Shown: positions 43,763 through 54,840 of the stretch, one piece after another
Numbering within the stretch: position 1 is the stretch's first letter
Layout of the letters: every line of letters begins with the position of its first letter
Origin: Cyrtodaria siliqua
Taxonomy: Eukaryota > Mollusca > Bivalvia > Adapedonta > Hiatellidae
DNA length: 64,000 nucleotides
Assembly (NCBI GenBank): GCA_037043455.1
Contig: JAWPHD010007132.1
Span: 1 to 64,000, forward strand
Reading direction: 5' to 3'
The notes under the pieces: generated by a model
What the model was told of the DNA's origin: nothing
Seen by the model: the letters and a program-made list of their open reading frames with translations, nothing else
Database searches by the model: none
Position numbers and translations under genes: made by a program

Positions 43763-45044
43763 GGGTTATTCCAGTGACAAAATATAATACACACACCTCG
43801 TATTGACTAAAAGCAAACATATTAAAATAATGCACTTTTTAAAATGTAACCTACTTAGTAATGGAAGCGAGTAATGACGAGATGAAGTTGTCACAGCAAA
43901 TGTCAAATACAATTACAATAGTTCTCATCTTAAAGATATGTTATTAAGTCAATGCTTCACTGAGGTCGGACAAGAAACGTTGCACAGCCAAATAAACTAT
44001 AGATTACCCATGTATATTACTAAATAAAAAGGTTACTCATTGTTTGCAAGAGTCATATGTATTTTATTTTTAAATACGACATTGACTATAGAAACACGTG
44101 GCTAATATGTCTTTTTTATGGTTTCGTTTACTTAAAACCATATATTCATATATTTTAAAAATGGTTATTTGAAGGTTCATATTAACTTCGATGTTTTAAT
44201 TTTATGTGAGTTTGCTTGATGTCTGACGTGTTAATAAAATCACATACCGCGTAACACAGAATCAGCTACTTTGCCTTTACGTCAGTTTATCTGTTTGCCT
44301 GACTAAAAGTGTCCGTTTTCATCTCAAACCTTTCTTTTTCTTATGACCATAAGCATTCTAGGTGATGGCAGACTCCATAAAGACTGGACTAAGCGCACTA
44401 CTAATGGATGACATTCATAAAAACATTCATAAAAACACACTAAGTAAAGCACAACAATCATATTCATTGAAATCATAAGCAAACTACGGTATATTTAGGA
44501 GCAAAATCATATTTAGGTATGTCAGAATCCGTAAGTATGTTAAAAAGCATACTAATGGTTTACATGTTACACGGGTCATATAAGCATACTCGGTAATGCC
44601 AGTAATTGACACATCTCCCACTTTCCTATCGACGCTCTGGTTACATCCTTAATTAGCAAAGAGTTTAGACAAATTGATGGAAATATCACAGTCAGCCATG
44701 TTTGGCATTGAAATCCAAGATGACTGACTGATCGTGCTGTATCCGATATCCGTGTGTCTATATTCACGTTGTGCGGTTATATGGCGATCTTTATTTATAA
44801 CGAAACTGTTATATACGTCACGCGTTTATTTAGGATGGTGTACTGTTATGATTCTTACAATGCTATTTAAGAAAATAAAAGTCGACCAAAATATGAACAA
44901 TCATTGTTCCTGATTTTAGAATTAAAATTTATTTAGAAAAAAATGCATTTCCGGGATATTAATGGTGGTTTTGTGTGTGCTGAATATCGATAACTGCAGT
45001 TGTATCGTTGTAATATGTGAATAAAGGAACACGTTGGTTAGTTG
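43763..45044. other. no recognisable feature
   Basis: AT-rich; minor frames only. Confidence 0.45.
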
Positions 45045-45215
45045 GTTGAAATTGTATTTAACGTCATTTTCAGCACATTGAAAGCTATATATGACGGTCT
45101 GTTTTTCGTGGTGGAGGCAGACACATACTTTTTTCCTGGGTAGAACCAGTACTGTATATTTCCATACAAGTTGAACTCTCATTGGAATTCAAACCAGCAA
45201 CGGTGAGAGGCGAAA
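45045..45215 (-). mobile_element. SINE S3 fragment (3' two thirds)
   Basis: Matches 56625-56800: AACGTCATTTTCAGCACATT, TATATATGACGGTCTGTTTT, GGTGGAGGCAGAC and CCTGGGTAGAACCAGTACTG. The tRNA head is partly preserved at the right (GAATTCAAACCAGCAACGG). Confidence 0.75.
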
Positions 45216-45520
45216 AAGTTGCAAACGCAAAATCTTTAAAATAAAGGTACACAATTCTAGATAAGAAAATGGACAACATTGGACAATGAATGAATGAATG
45301 CTTTTTACGGCAAGTCGGCACAAATAGGTCATATTGTGATAGAAAACCGATGAAAATAAGGAATGAAACAGTCATTTATTAAAAATTACGCTAAAATGAT
45401 GAAGCAAAACTATTTACAAATAAGGGATGATATGACAGAAATGTATTACATAACATGCGGTGTGGGAGTGTAATAACACCATTCAATATTTTCGGTATTC
45501 CACTAGTGGTATAACGTTAA

Positions 45521-45572
45521 TGACGTCATGGACGTCACGTTAATGTACGTTTTCTGACGTAATGTGACGTCA
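45521..45572. promoter_or_regulatory. cluster of CRE-like TGACGTCA sites
   Basis: TGACGTCA at 45521-45528 and 45565-45572, with GACGTCAC at 45531 and TGACGTAA at 45555. Four ATF/CREB-type sites in 52 bp are more than expected in AT-rich DNA. No gene is visible nearby, so function is unproven. Confidence 0.35.
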
Positions 45573-45605
45573 TAAGTTATGCGATAAATAGAATCTAACA
45601 TCCGT

Positions 45606-45688
45606 TCTCATTCATTATTGAATTTATTAAGAGCCTCGCATTATATCATTTTGGCAACTCGTTTAATAAATTCAATAATAAATGAGTA
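45606..45688. repeat. 25-bp inverted repeat, 32-bp loop
   Basis: TTCATTATTGAATTTATTAA and its near-complement TTAATAAATTCAATAATAAA pair with one or two mismatches around a loop rich in unique sequence. A small fold-back element or chance palindrome. Confidence 0.65.
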
Positions 45689-46324
45689 CACATGTAAGGT
45701 CCTCTATATATAGTATGTATACGAAGATCAACAAATTCCCCTCACCACCGGGGTGTAAACAAGTAAATACAAGTACGAACATATACATTTCTTTCAAAAG
45801 CTCTTATGAGCTGATTTTGTGAATATATTTACAACATTTTAAAACATGTTAATTGGAAGCAACGAACACAAACAAGAGAACAAACTAGCAGAATTCATGA
45901 CAGGTAAGATAAGATGCCCAATCGCTCAAGTCCTCTAGCACCGGCTCAAGCGGTATTCTACTTTAAAGCCACTTTGATTGGGAACATATATTTCAAAGGA
46001 CCCGGATGTAACTGTCTGTATACACCCTTATGTTATACAGAGTTTATTATTAAATTTGGCTCACTGAAATTGCTATCTCTCTTATATAAACGTATATATA
46101 CGTATTTCATTACTTGTTTCAAATATAAATCTGTCAAGTTAAACTAATAAATGGATTGTAATATGTCTGAAATAAACGTTAACATTTGAAGAACTTTATT
46201 TATATATGACAGAATCTATAATTAAATGTCAAATTTTATATATTGAATGTATCATTTATATTTAAAGAAACAATATAAATTATTATATTATTAACTGTTT
46301 CGTATTTCTTATTAAAAGATTAAC
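45689..46324. other. no recognisable feature
   Basis: AT-rich. Confidence 0.45.
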
Positions 46325-46720
46325 GGATTATTCTCGTGTTGCCCTGGATTCTGCCAAGTCACCGAGTACTGACTTGCTTAGTTGCTTTCTGGGCTTGCTA
46401 TTTATATTACATGATCATCTTTGTGTTATATTGTTTATCTATGCTGCCTAGTTAGTGGATATATCCTGGCACAGATGTCTATTTACACTGTCCCGGGTAT
46501 GAGTGAAGTTTGGTGTCATCTAAAACCTGGTTGAAACCCCTTGCGACCCTTTCGCCACTGATCATTCCAAGGTGGTAGCCTATTGCCAACCCCTTTGTGT
46601 TTGTGGTGTCGCATACATGTCTTCTATTTTTTCTTTGTATTTTGTTGAATGGTTGTTTTTGGTTGACTATGTTCTAGGAATGCTGTATTTGTTGTTTGGC
46701 TTGTATACCTACATTGTTAA
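46325..46720 (+). mobile_element. Penelope-like tail, P1, diverged
   Basis: GGATTCTGCCAAGTCACCGA, TTTACACTGTCCCG, TTGGTG, CGCCACTGATCATTCCAAGG and GTGTTTGTGGTGTCG follow the P1 order. Several deletions. Confidence 0.75.
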
Positions 46721-47574
46721 GCTTGTCTGATGTTTTATGCTATATAAGAATCATTGCACCGCCTTTCTAAGCTCGTCTGCTTTAAAATGTGTTAATATGT
46801 GTCATGTGTATCTATTTGTAGATCTGGTCTGTGTGAAATTGCACATGATACTCAACACTTTTGGCAAATAAAAATGCACTCCGTGCCAAGACACAGAGCT
46901 ATAAATAGCATACTTTATTAAACAAATACGACGCTAACGTCGACTGCTATTCTAAAAATCTTAAAGAATGTGTTAGTTTTCAATTGGAATAAAACCGTTG
47001 GGCTCGCCTTCTAACATAATTGATAAAGATAAACGTTTCGGGATTGTGTAGTTTAATGGTTTGTCCTACTGTCTTTGTTGTGTCAGTGTTTCCTTTATTA
47101 CCAGCAATATATCCATTTGAAGTGCATATTGAGTCGGATGTTTCAGGGTATGGATTTCTGTCAACTTAATTATAATCTTAAAAGTTTTGTCAACGTTATC
47201 CTTACATGCTTTATGACATTCTTTATCGGATTCAGTTATCCAAAAATTATTAGATAAGTTCTTTCTATGCTAATACTCCTTGCATCTGAAGCCTCGTCCT
47301 CGTGAAGATCTGTGAATCTGCGCACAATTATCTACTCTGCTATTTAAAGTCGTATGACAACCTCGCCAAATATACCTCGCTTCTGGGAACAACATGATGC
47401 CCATTCATAAAGTGTTTATACATGTAAACATATGGATCAACATTATGCATCGGTTTGCATGTTCTATGCTGTAATTCACATTATAAATAAGTATATTCCT
47501 CAAATTCAATTACAGATTACATGTTCTCTGTTGGCTTATGTTGTTTTGTTGTAAAGTTTGACATCGCTTTTACA
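46721..47574. other. no confident feature
   Basis: AT-rich with short chance frames. Confidence 0.4.
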
Positions 47575-48330
47575 GCGTTCCTTTTGCCACTGAACTATCC
47601 AAGGCAGTAGCTCGTTGTGTTTGTAATGTCATATGCCTTGCTTTTTATTGAAATCGTAATTGTTGTTTGTATTAATGCGTGTCCTTGGTTGATTGTTTTC
47701 TGTTAACCTACATTTCCTGTACCACGGTTATACCTACTGTAATTATTGTCTCAATAGTGTTGTTTGTGACGCGTGGTGACCGTAAAACATCTAAAAAAGC
47801 AGCTAATGTAATTAATGTTTAACGTTTACCTTTCGTCCATGTTATATCTCTAGTACTCGGGAGCACTAATTCGTATACTCCAGTTCAATCTTATGTGGAT
47901 GATGTTGATTCCACGCATATCACTTGATGCTCCAATTTCAAAGTTGGGCTAGACAAAACGCAAAAGAAATGTCCAACTATGTACTGGATTCCTAACTAAC
48001 ACAAACAGCCTGCTTTATTTCTAATTCTAGTTCCTGCACAACTACAAACATCTCCAAACTTTTATTGTTAAACATCACCTTATTATTGTGCTACAGCTTA
48101 TGACAACTTTGGGGATAATTTATTTGGTCAATTAAACATTCAGGACACGCTTTTGATAACATTTGCAACAAAAGTTTCAGCTCTACGTACTTTTTTCCAC
48201 ACCATATACAATCTTAACAAACAACCGTATCACAGACAACTTGATTGCTCTCATTTGAAAAACGTTTACTAAAGAAACTAATACTTTTTTGACCTTAAAT
48301 AATATTAAAAGTTTGTTGCTAGCGGTAGTT
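47575..48330 (+). pseudogene. degraded Penelope-like copies: tail piece then RT piece
   Basis: 47575-47740 is a P1 tail remnant (TTTTGCCACTGAACTATCCAAGG). 47800-48330 is an RT remnant in shifting frames: KAAN, STNSYTPVQS, CPTMYWIP, YCATAYDN. These correspond to the N-terminal and finger regions missing from the 24-kb copy. At least one deletion and several stops. Confidence 0.7.
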
Positions 48331-48605
48331 TAGACAATTACGTTATGTGGACTTTTGTGAAGTTTGTTTGTGAAGCACTTATTTTCCTATTAGATAATAT
48401 GTTCGTCATGTATCGAATGTGGGTTGAAAACATATTTGATTACAAACGGTGTTTGATCTTAGATCTTATACATGCTCTAAAACTAATCGTTAAACCTAAA
48501 ATAAAAACCTCAGCTCTCTATATATAGTTTCCACAGAAAATATCTAATAATAGTGTTACACCATAGTCTGAGATACTAGTAATCCGCCCACTAGTATTGT
48601 AAATA

Positions 48606-48730
48606 TAATTTGTGGAGCGCTGTGGTCTAGTGGTAGAGCGTTGTACCCAAGATCGAAAAGTGGTGAGTTCGATCCCCGCCACGGCCATATGTGTTATGCC
48701 CTAAGCAAGACAGTTTATCTGCATTTTCTT
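48606..48730 (+). mobile_element. tRNA-derived SINE head (family S4)
   Basis: Contains A box TGGTCTAGTGG and B box GAGTTCGATCCC about 30 bp apart, with acceptor-like arms (TGGAGCGCTGTGG / CCGCCACGGCC). GCAAGACAGTTTATCTGCAT follows, a SINE body motif, which argues against a functional tRNA gene. Confidence 0.7.
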
Positions 48731-48737
48731 AGTACTT

Positions 48738-48985
48738 GTAGGACGTGAATTGGATTAAATATTGCTTAACGGCTTATCTCATATATGTTTAGATAGAGGG
48801 AAAGGATACATAGGAATCCGGGAACCCTGCCCTACCTTTACTAGAATAGATTCCTATGTTTCTTTAAGTCCTCTGAAAAAATACTCCGGTACGCGGGACC
48901 GCTCGGTTTACGTCCCCATCCGATGTACAAGACTAAGGGAAATTGTCTTGACCAACAAAATACCGACGAAACTCACGATCTTCCG
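48738..48985 (-). mobile_element. SINE S1, partial
   Basis: GCTTAACGGCTTATCTCATA, GGATACATAGGAATCCGGGA and GGTTTACGTCCCCATCCGAT match 21830-22080. The tRNA head is lost. Confidence 0.8.
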
Positions 48986-48989
48986 GATT

Positions 48990-49150
48990 TAAAAAGTAGA
49001 TATAAAAACAGCATTCATGGACGACAGTCAGCCACATAACACAGTAACAAAGAACAACTTTGAAGATGAATAAAATGCAAAGTAAGACATCACAAACACA
49101 AAAGGGTTGACAATACGGTCAGTGGCAAAAACAAAGGCCGCTGGGGATTT
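48990..49150 (-). mobile_element. Penelope-like tail, P1, end only
   Basis: CATCACAAACACAAAAGGGT, TTGACAATACGGTCAGTGGC and GGCCGCTGGGG match the P1 minus-strand copies. Confidence 0.75.
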
Positions 49151-49534
49151 TTTGTCCACCGCGCTATTTACTGTGCCTAACCATTTTTTTTGAAACATCT
49201 GCCGTATTTGCTTAGTTTAATTTTATTTCATCCATTTGGGTCAAATTTATTTGCATGGTTACTTATTCGTATTTAATTATGCTAAGTTTCATCATCGGAG
49301 TTGAATTTCTATTTCTGTAGAAAGCATAACACGTTCCAGAGTAATTGTAATATACATGTACCGTTATTTTTGAAAATGCCATGAGGTTATTGTTCGTCTT
49401 CAAAATGACTACCTATATCTTTGGTCAAGGGTAGCCCAGTAGATGTTCCTTTCTGATAGAGTTCTAAATATATTACATTCCTCATGAATGAATTCTAACT
49501 AATCTATCTAAGCAATATCGAAACATGGCGATGC
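49151..49534. other. no recognisable feature
   Basis: AT-rich. Confidence 0.45.
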
Positions 49535-49650
49535 ATGCTTGTAGGAAGTACATGTAGGAGGTGTAGGCGGTACATGCTTGTAGGCGGTACATGTATGCGG
49601 TGTATGCGATGCATGCTTGTAGGCGGTGTATGTAGGCGGTGCATCCTTTA
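49535..49650. repeat. minisatellite TGTAGGCGGTACATGC
   Basis: About seven imperfect copies of a 16-18 bp unit. Overlapping frames on both strands are repeat artefacts. Confidence 0.85.
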
Positions 49651-49699
49651 TCATATATTATGCTTAAGTACTTATAAACAGTATCCTCATTCTTCAATA

Positions 49700-50275
49700 T
49701 ATATTGGTGGTGGACCCATTTACAGTTCGCCGCTATGCTTTCCTCTTTGTGCGATGACCGGACAGGCTGTGGACCCTATGATGACGTCTACCTAAAGCCC
49801 AAAAGGACGGTGATGTTTGATGTTTGTCTGCAGTCTTGTCTTGTTGTGCCCTCAATGGTTTATTCTTTTGTTGCTCTGGCTTCTGCCAAGTCATTGGGTA
49901 CATTCTTTGTGGCTCTCTAGGCTATTTTTTTTTTGTATTTAAATATACACGAGCATCTTTGTGTTTTACTTATATTGCCTTCTAATGCTGCCTTGTTGGT
50001 TAGAGAATAGTTCATGGCGGGTGTTTCTTTATTTACACTGTCCCGTTTTATTGGGTTGAAGTAGGGCAAGTGTGCGGTTTGGTGTACCTTAGGACCTGGT
50101 TTAAACACCCAGCGGCCTATTTTGCCACTCACCGTTCGAAGGCGGTATATTGTCAACCCTTTTGTGTTTGTGATGTCTTATTTGGCCTTTTATTAATCTT
50201 TAAATTAGTTGTGTGTGTTTGTGGTTGACTGTCGTCCTTGAATGCTGCTTTTCCTGTTCGATTTTTATATCTATA
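49700..50275 (+). mobile_element. Penelope-like copy, P1, RT end and full tail
   Basis: Starts in the last RT codons (GGTGGTGGACCCATTTACAG) and runs through GGACAGGCTGTGGACCCTAT to TTTCCTGTTCGATTTTTATA. Nearly the same length as the 24-kb tail, with modest divergence. Confidence 0.85.
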
Positions 50276-50689
50276 TTTACTAGTGTGGTGTCTATTTCAT
50301 CACTGCAAACAAATATTAGACGTTCGTCTGTATTGACAAAAATGGCATGTTACTATAGTAACATTCAGTGTCATATTGCGGAAGAATCGAGCTGTATGTA
50401 TAACCCAATGATGTCATCAGGCCTCAGGTATGTAATTAGGTTCGTATTTCAATGCAATAAATGACAAGCGAGTGTAATTTGTAACACTAAACGTCTTGTC
50501 AATGCGCATCTTACAGGTAAATTGTAACCTTTACAGCATGCAAGACAATAACAAAAAAACTGTATAGATGTGTTCAACATAGTCTATTCTATTCATAAGC
50601 GTAAATGGCGGTCGCATGGTCGTAGAAAGAACCATACTTTAAAACGTAAATTTAAGATATTAGTTTTTGTGCAATACTTAAAAATATTT

Positions 50690-51816
50690 ATAAAAATTCT
50701 GTCTGGCTGACAAGCTCTCCTTAACAAAGTAGTCAGTCTGTCGTTTTCTTGTTTACAGAAGCTTGACGAAGAATCGGATATCATTTATATCCGAACTAAT
50801 CCACTTTACGATGTTGCGTCTATAATCCAAGCCGAGACTTTTAATCCCACTGACTGAGAATGTCAGAATTCCAAATTTTGTTATGAACCTGCCGGTTATA
50901 TTATCACTGTCAATCTTGATATTATTGAGGATGAAAAATCAGGCAACTTATTGCCAAGGGTCCTAAGTATCGCCTTCCATCGGATATTGATTTTAATGCC
51001 TGTCTTAATGAAATTGCGGATTCACTAACGTATTTTTGTACTAAGTGATGCATACGTGAAAGCGCAGATAAAAATGCACTTACTGTCTGGATGAAAACAA
51101 TATTTGAAATTATCGAACTACTACTGATACAATTTTATGAGTCTTATGCCTATCTGCTTCCACGGCGGCCATCTCACCATTTACGTCACTTGAAGAAGGG
51201 AATCCAGATTCTTCGTACTAAATTTGATCTAGTTCCTGCAGACAAAGCCTCCAACAATAGCATTGTTGTCTGACGACTGCACTATATCAGTACTTTGAAT
51301 ACGGAGCAAGCGAACACTTCTGCTTATCCAACCACACCATTGCTGGAGAAGGATATCGTTTCCCAGCATGTGTCCTTTTAGGAGACTATGAAAAAGAGTA
51401 TAATAATGGACCTTTGGAAACGGCCGAGCACGACACATACGAAATATTGCAGTCTCGGTTGATTGAGACTGTTCATGAGCGGTAGTGAAATATGCTAGCT
51501 ACCGCTCACGCCCTCTCGCCCCGGGTTGAGCAGAACTCAATATTCATAAAATCAATAATACACAATTTTAACCATCCCGAAAATGGCATGCATACAGTTT
51601 CTGTAAATATTATGCAGAATAAACTCCCCACTATGTACTGGATTCAAAAACTTCACAAAAATCCACACAAAGCACGTTTTATCGCAAATTCTAGTGCATG
51701 TACCACTACTAATGCGTCAAAACTGTCGACCTCCTGTCTTTCCGCGATAAAAGAACATGTTGTAAAATATTGCGAAAAGGTGTTTGAAAATTCAGGAATC
51801 AGTCTGTTTTGGTCAT
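50690..51816 (+). pseudogene. Penelope-like RT, N-terminal half, interrupted
   Basis: Frames in sequence give LPSDIDFNACLNEIADSLT, LLPRRPSHHLRHLKKGIQ, LVPADKASNNSIVV, EKDIVSQHVSF and then LPTMYWIQKLHKNPHKARFI. SKLSTSCLSAIKEHV and SGISLFW follow. These are the upstream motifs that complement the C-terminal half at 24 kb. There are several frameshifts and stops, a RepA insertion at 51383-51590, and the copy ends against a hAT-like fragment at about 51817. A stem-loop CGGATAT/ATATCCG (50775-50793) within CTTGACGAAG...CGAAC resembles a decayed hammerhead at its 5' side. Confidence 0.8.
51383..51590 (-). repeat. RepA copy inserted in the Penelope-like RT
   Basis: Reverse-complemented it runs from TTTCGGGATGGTTAAAATT to ATACTCTTTTT, about 205 bp. 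Removing it joins GAGACTATG to GGCATGCATAC and continues the RT reading, with ATG shared at both junctions. Hairpin GAGCGGTAG...CTACCGCTC intact. Confidence 0.82.
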
Positions 51817-51819
51817 TGG

Positions 51820-51960
51820 CGTAGCTCTGCATAGGCCCTGTAGGCCCGGGCCTACGCCTGATTTTCAGAAATAGAAAAAATAAAAATTAAAAAAATGCAA
51901 TAAAAATCGGGGGTGGGGGAGGGGTGGGGCGGGGGCTGTATAGGCGGCGAAGTAACCAGA
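51820..51960 (+). mobile_element. hAT-like end fragment
   Basis: CATTGGCGTAGCTCTGCATA and TGCAATAAAAA followed by GGGGGTGGGGGAGGGG parallel the left part of 34001-34492. The right terminus was not found. Confidence 0.55.
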
Positions 51961-52019
51961 ACATATTATTTTCATATATATTTGTTTAGTTATCTTTGCC
52001 CTTCTTAAAGTCTAAAATA

Positions 52020-53345
52020 TACGTAAGCCACGGCGACCCAAAGTTTACATAGAGTTATATAGGAAAAGGTTAAAAATTACATCTTCTCTGAAACCGCCTG
52101 AAAGATTTTTGATGAAACTTAAGCACAATAATATTTGTGATTGTCCCTCTCAGATTTGTGTTTTTCGCGGTTGCCAATCCTCCAAGATGGCCGCCATGGC
52201 TAAAAATAGGTAAAATTTAAGTAAATTTCAAACGACATCTCCTCCGAAACCACTTATTCCGTTGTTGTGAAATATCATATACATGTTCCTTGGGTTGGCC
52301 TCTATTAAGTTTGTGTTTTTCGTTATAGTCGAATAATCAAAATGGCCAACACAGCGGCCCAAAATTTACATAGAGTTATATAGGCAAAGGTTAAAAATTA
52401 CATCTTCTCTGAAACCGCTTGAAAGATTTTGATGAAACTTAAGCACAATGATATTTGGGATAGTCCCTCTCAGATTTGTGTTTTTCACGCCCGTCAGTCA
52501 TCCAAGATGGCCGCCATGGTTAAAACTAGGTCAAATTTAAGGAAATTTCAAACGACATCTCCTCCGAAACCACTTATTCCATTCTACTGACATATCATAT
52601 ACATGTTCCTTGGGTTGGCCTCTATCAAGTTTGTGTTTTTCGTTATCGTCAAATAATAAAAATGGCCGCCACGGCGACCCAAACTTTACATAGAGTTATA
52701 TAGGAAAAGGTTAAAAAGTACATCTTCTCTAAAACCGCTTGAAAGATTTTGATGAAACTTAAGCACAATAATATTTGGGATAGTTCCTCTCAGATTTGTG
52801 TTTTTTGCGGCTGCCAGTCATCCAAGATGGCCGCCATGGCTAAAACTAGGTTAAATTTAAGGAAATTTCTAACGACATCTCCTCCAAAACCACTTATTCC
52901 ATTCTTGTGAAATATCATATACATATTCCTTGGGTTTGCCTCTATCAAGTTTGTGTTTTTCGTTATCGTCGAATAATCAAAATGGCCGCCACAGAGACCC
53001 AAAGTTTACATAGAGTTATATAGGAAAACGTTAAAAATGACATCTCTGAAACTGCTTGAAGGATTTTGATGAAACACAATGATCTTTGGGTTAGTCCCCC
53101 TCAGATTTGGGGGCTCCAGTCATCTGCCACCATGGCTAAACTTAGGTCAAATTTAAGGACATTTATCAAATGACATATTACCACTTATTCCATTCTAGTT
53201 AAATATCATATGCATGTTCCTGTTGTTGGCCTCTATCAAGTTTGTGTTGTTCGTTGTCGTCAAATATTCAAAATGGCCGCCACGATAACCAACAGTTTAC
53301 ATAGAGTTATATATAGGAAACATGTTTCTGGGGTTGGCCTCTATC
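52020..53345. repeat. dimeric satellite, 320-bp period, about 4 copies
   Basis: Monomers start with TTTACATAGAGTTATATAGG at about 52043, 52364, 52686, 53005 and (shortened) 53293. Each dimer has two related halves of about 160 bp: both begin ACATCT(T/C)CTC(T/C)GAAACC and both end in ATGGCCGCCA. The last copy is eroded. No convincing coding frame. Confidence 0.93.
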
Positions 53346-53479
53346 ATGTTTATGTTTTTTAATCACATCATACAAGTAGAGCGTCTACAGGCCCTCTTGG
53401 GCCTCTTGTTTTATATATATCTTTACAATAACATATACGTGTATCGTTTCCTAATTTCTCTGGATGTGGACTTTATTGT

Positions 53480-53840
53480 TATATATTTCCTTTTGATGGG
53501 ATGTAATTTATTTACACTGTCTTGTCAAGCTGTCGAGCGCTGAAGACGGGATAATAGCGAAGCTGTAGACACTTAAATTCGATTTAAGCTAACCGGTGGG
53601 CCATATTGCCCACTGACCGTTGCAAGTCGGTAACCCTGTCTTCACCACTCATTTTGTTGTGTATCGTCTTTTTCATTGTATAGTTAATTTTCTCTTTGTT
53701 TGTGGTGCAGTGCGAATCTACGGTGCCATTGCGTTTGGGTGCTGTGATTTCTATAGGACCATTTTTCTCATTCTTAGTCTAGGATCCAACGCAAAACTGT
53801 TGTATCCTTTTAATTATCTTTTTTCTTTTCTTTCTCTAGA
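53480..53840 (+). mobile_element. Penelope-like tail, subfamily P2
   Basis: TTTGATGGGATGTAATTTAT, GGTGGGCCATATTGCCCACT, GACCGTTGCAAGTCGGTAAC and GTGCCATTGCGTTTGGGTGC match the P2 copies at 34.9 and 56.2 kb. Confidence 0.8.
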
Positions 53841-54239
53841 ATGAAATCTATTTTTAATGCAGAAGAAAAGTATGTTATGCAATTACACTGGATGTGATTC
53901 GAAGTTCCTGATGCGTCTTATAACTAAGTATGTTATTTTGATCTAGCACATCGGCATTGTGTGGTGATTTACGCACAAAACTTGTTTATATATATTTTTT
54001 CTCATTTTCTTTCATAGTGCAGTACCTGTGTTACATGTAACAAACGCACATACAAATAAATCCTTTCTATAGTGCATGTTTATTTAAAATCATGTTGAAA
54101 TGTGTAAAGCACTTGGAAGAACTATCTATAATCGAAATGTATTCAAACCGGTATTCCACAACATCAGCAATAACATGGCCAATGCACCTTTTGTCTCTGT
54201 ACCCAATACAGCACTTACTTGGCTCAACCGTAAGTCTAA

Positions 54240-54460
54240 ACTTGTGTTTGGTGCACCCTAGAACCTTGTTTAAACACCAGTGGCGATGTTTGCCATTGAC
54301 CCTACCAAGGCAGTATCCCTACTGTCAACCATTTTATGTGTGTGATGTCGTGTCTTGTCTTTTAGTCATCTTTAAAATTGTTGTTTGTTTCTATGCGTGC
54401 TTTTGGTTGGCTGTAGTCATTAAATGCTGCATTTCCTGTTCGACTTTTATATCTACTTAG
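54240..54460 (+). mobile_element. Penelope-like tail, P1, diverged
   Basis: GGTGCACCCTAGAACCTTGT, CACCAGTGGCGATGTTTGCC, TACCAAGGCAGTATCCCTAC and CATTTCCTGTTCGACTTTTA are in the P1 order. Confidence 0.8.
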
Positions 54461-54489
54461 TCATATCCTTACAGCATATTTGCATGTAA

Positions 54490-54840
54490 TGTCTTCACTT
54501 TCCCGTTCACAGTTCTACAGTCCTTTGTGTTGACCTCAAGCAGACATTTCCAGTTGGGAGTAGCACCAACAGCATATCACATACTTTAAGTTTTCTCTAT
54601 CTGGCCTGTTTTGTAGTACATCCTGTGTCTACTACTAGCCTTAACTAACTGGTTTTGCGCTATCTTGCAAGTTCCCCCAGTTTTTCCTTTAAATCTAACA
54701 TATACTGATACGAAGTCTTAACTTCTTCGTTATCTACATCTCCAGTCTGCAGTTCTCTCAGAATCCGCATGGGACCTCTAACTGCCTTACTATACAATAA
54801 CTTTTTTTCAGTTTCTGTCAGGAAACCGATTTAATTTCAC
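54490..54840 (-). pseudogene. Ty3/Gypsy integrase C-terminal fragment
   Basis: Minus-strand reading gives VRGPMRILRELQTGDVDNEE, VKTSYQYMLDLKEKLGELAR and, after a frameshift, LKVCDMLLVLLPTGN. This order (RGPL-x-LRE, TYQYV-x-DLR, KVGD-x-VLVLLPT) is the region after the catalytic core and before the chromo/GPY end in animal Gypsy elements. No flanking LTR was recognised. It is probably a different copy from the one at 7-15.7 kb. Confidence 0.85.

Noticed and set aside
48606..48680. Functional tRNA gene
   Set aside because: A and B boxes are present but the acceptor and anticodon arms are imperfect and a SINE body follows.
49482..49697. Tyr/Thr/Ala-rich repeat protein
   Set aside because: Product of the 17-bp minisatellite.
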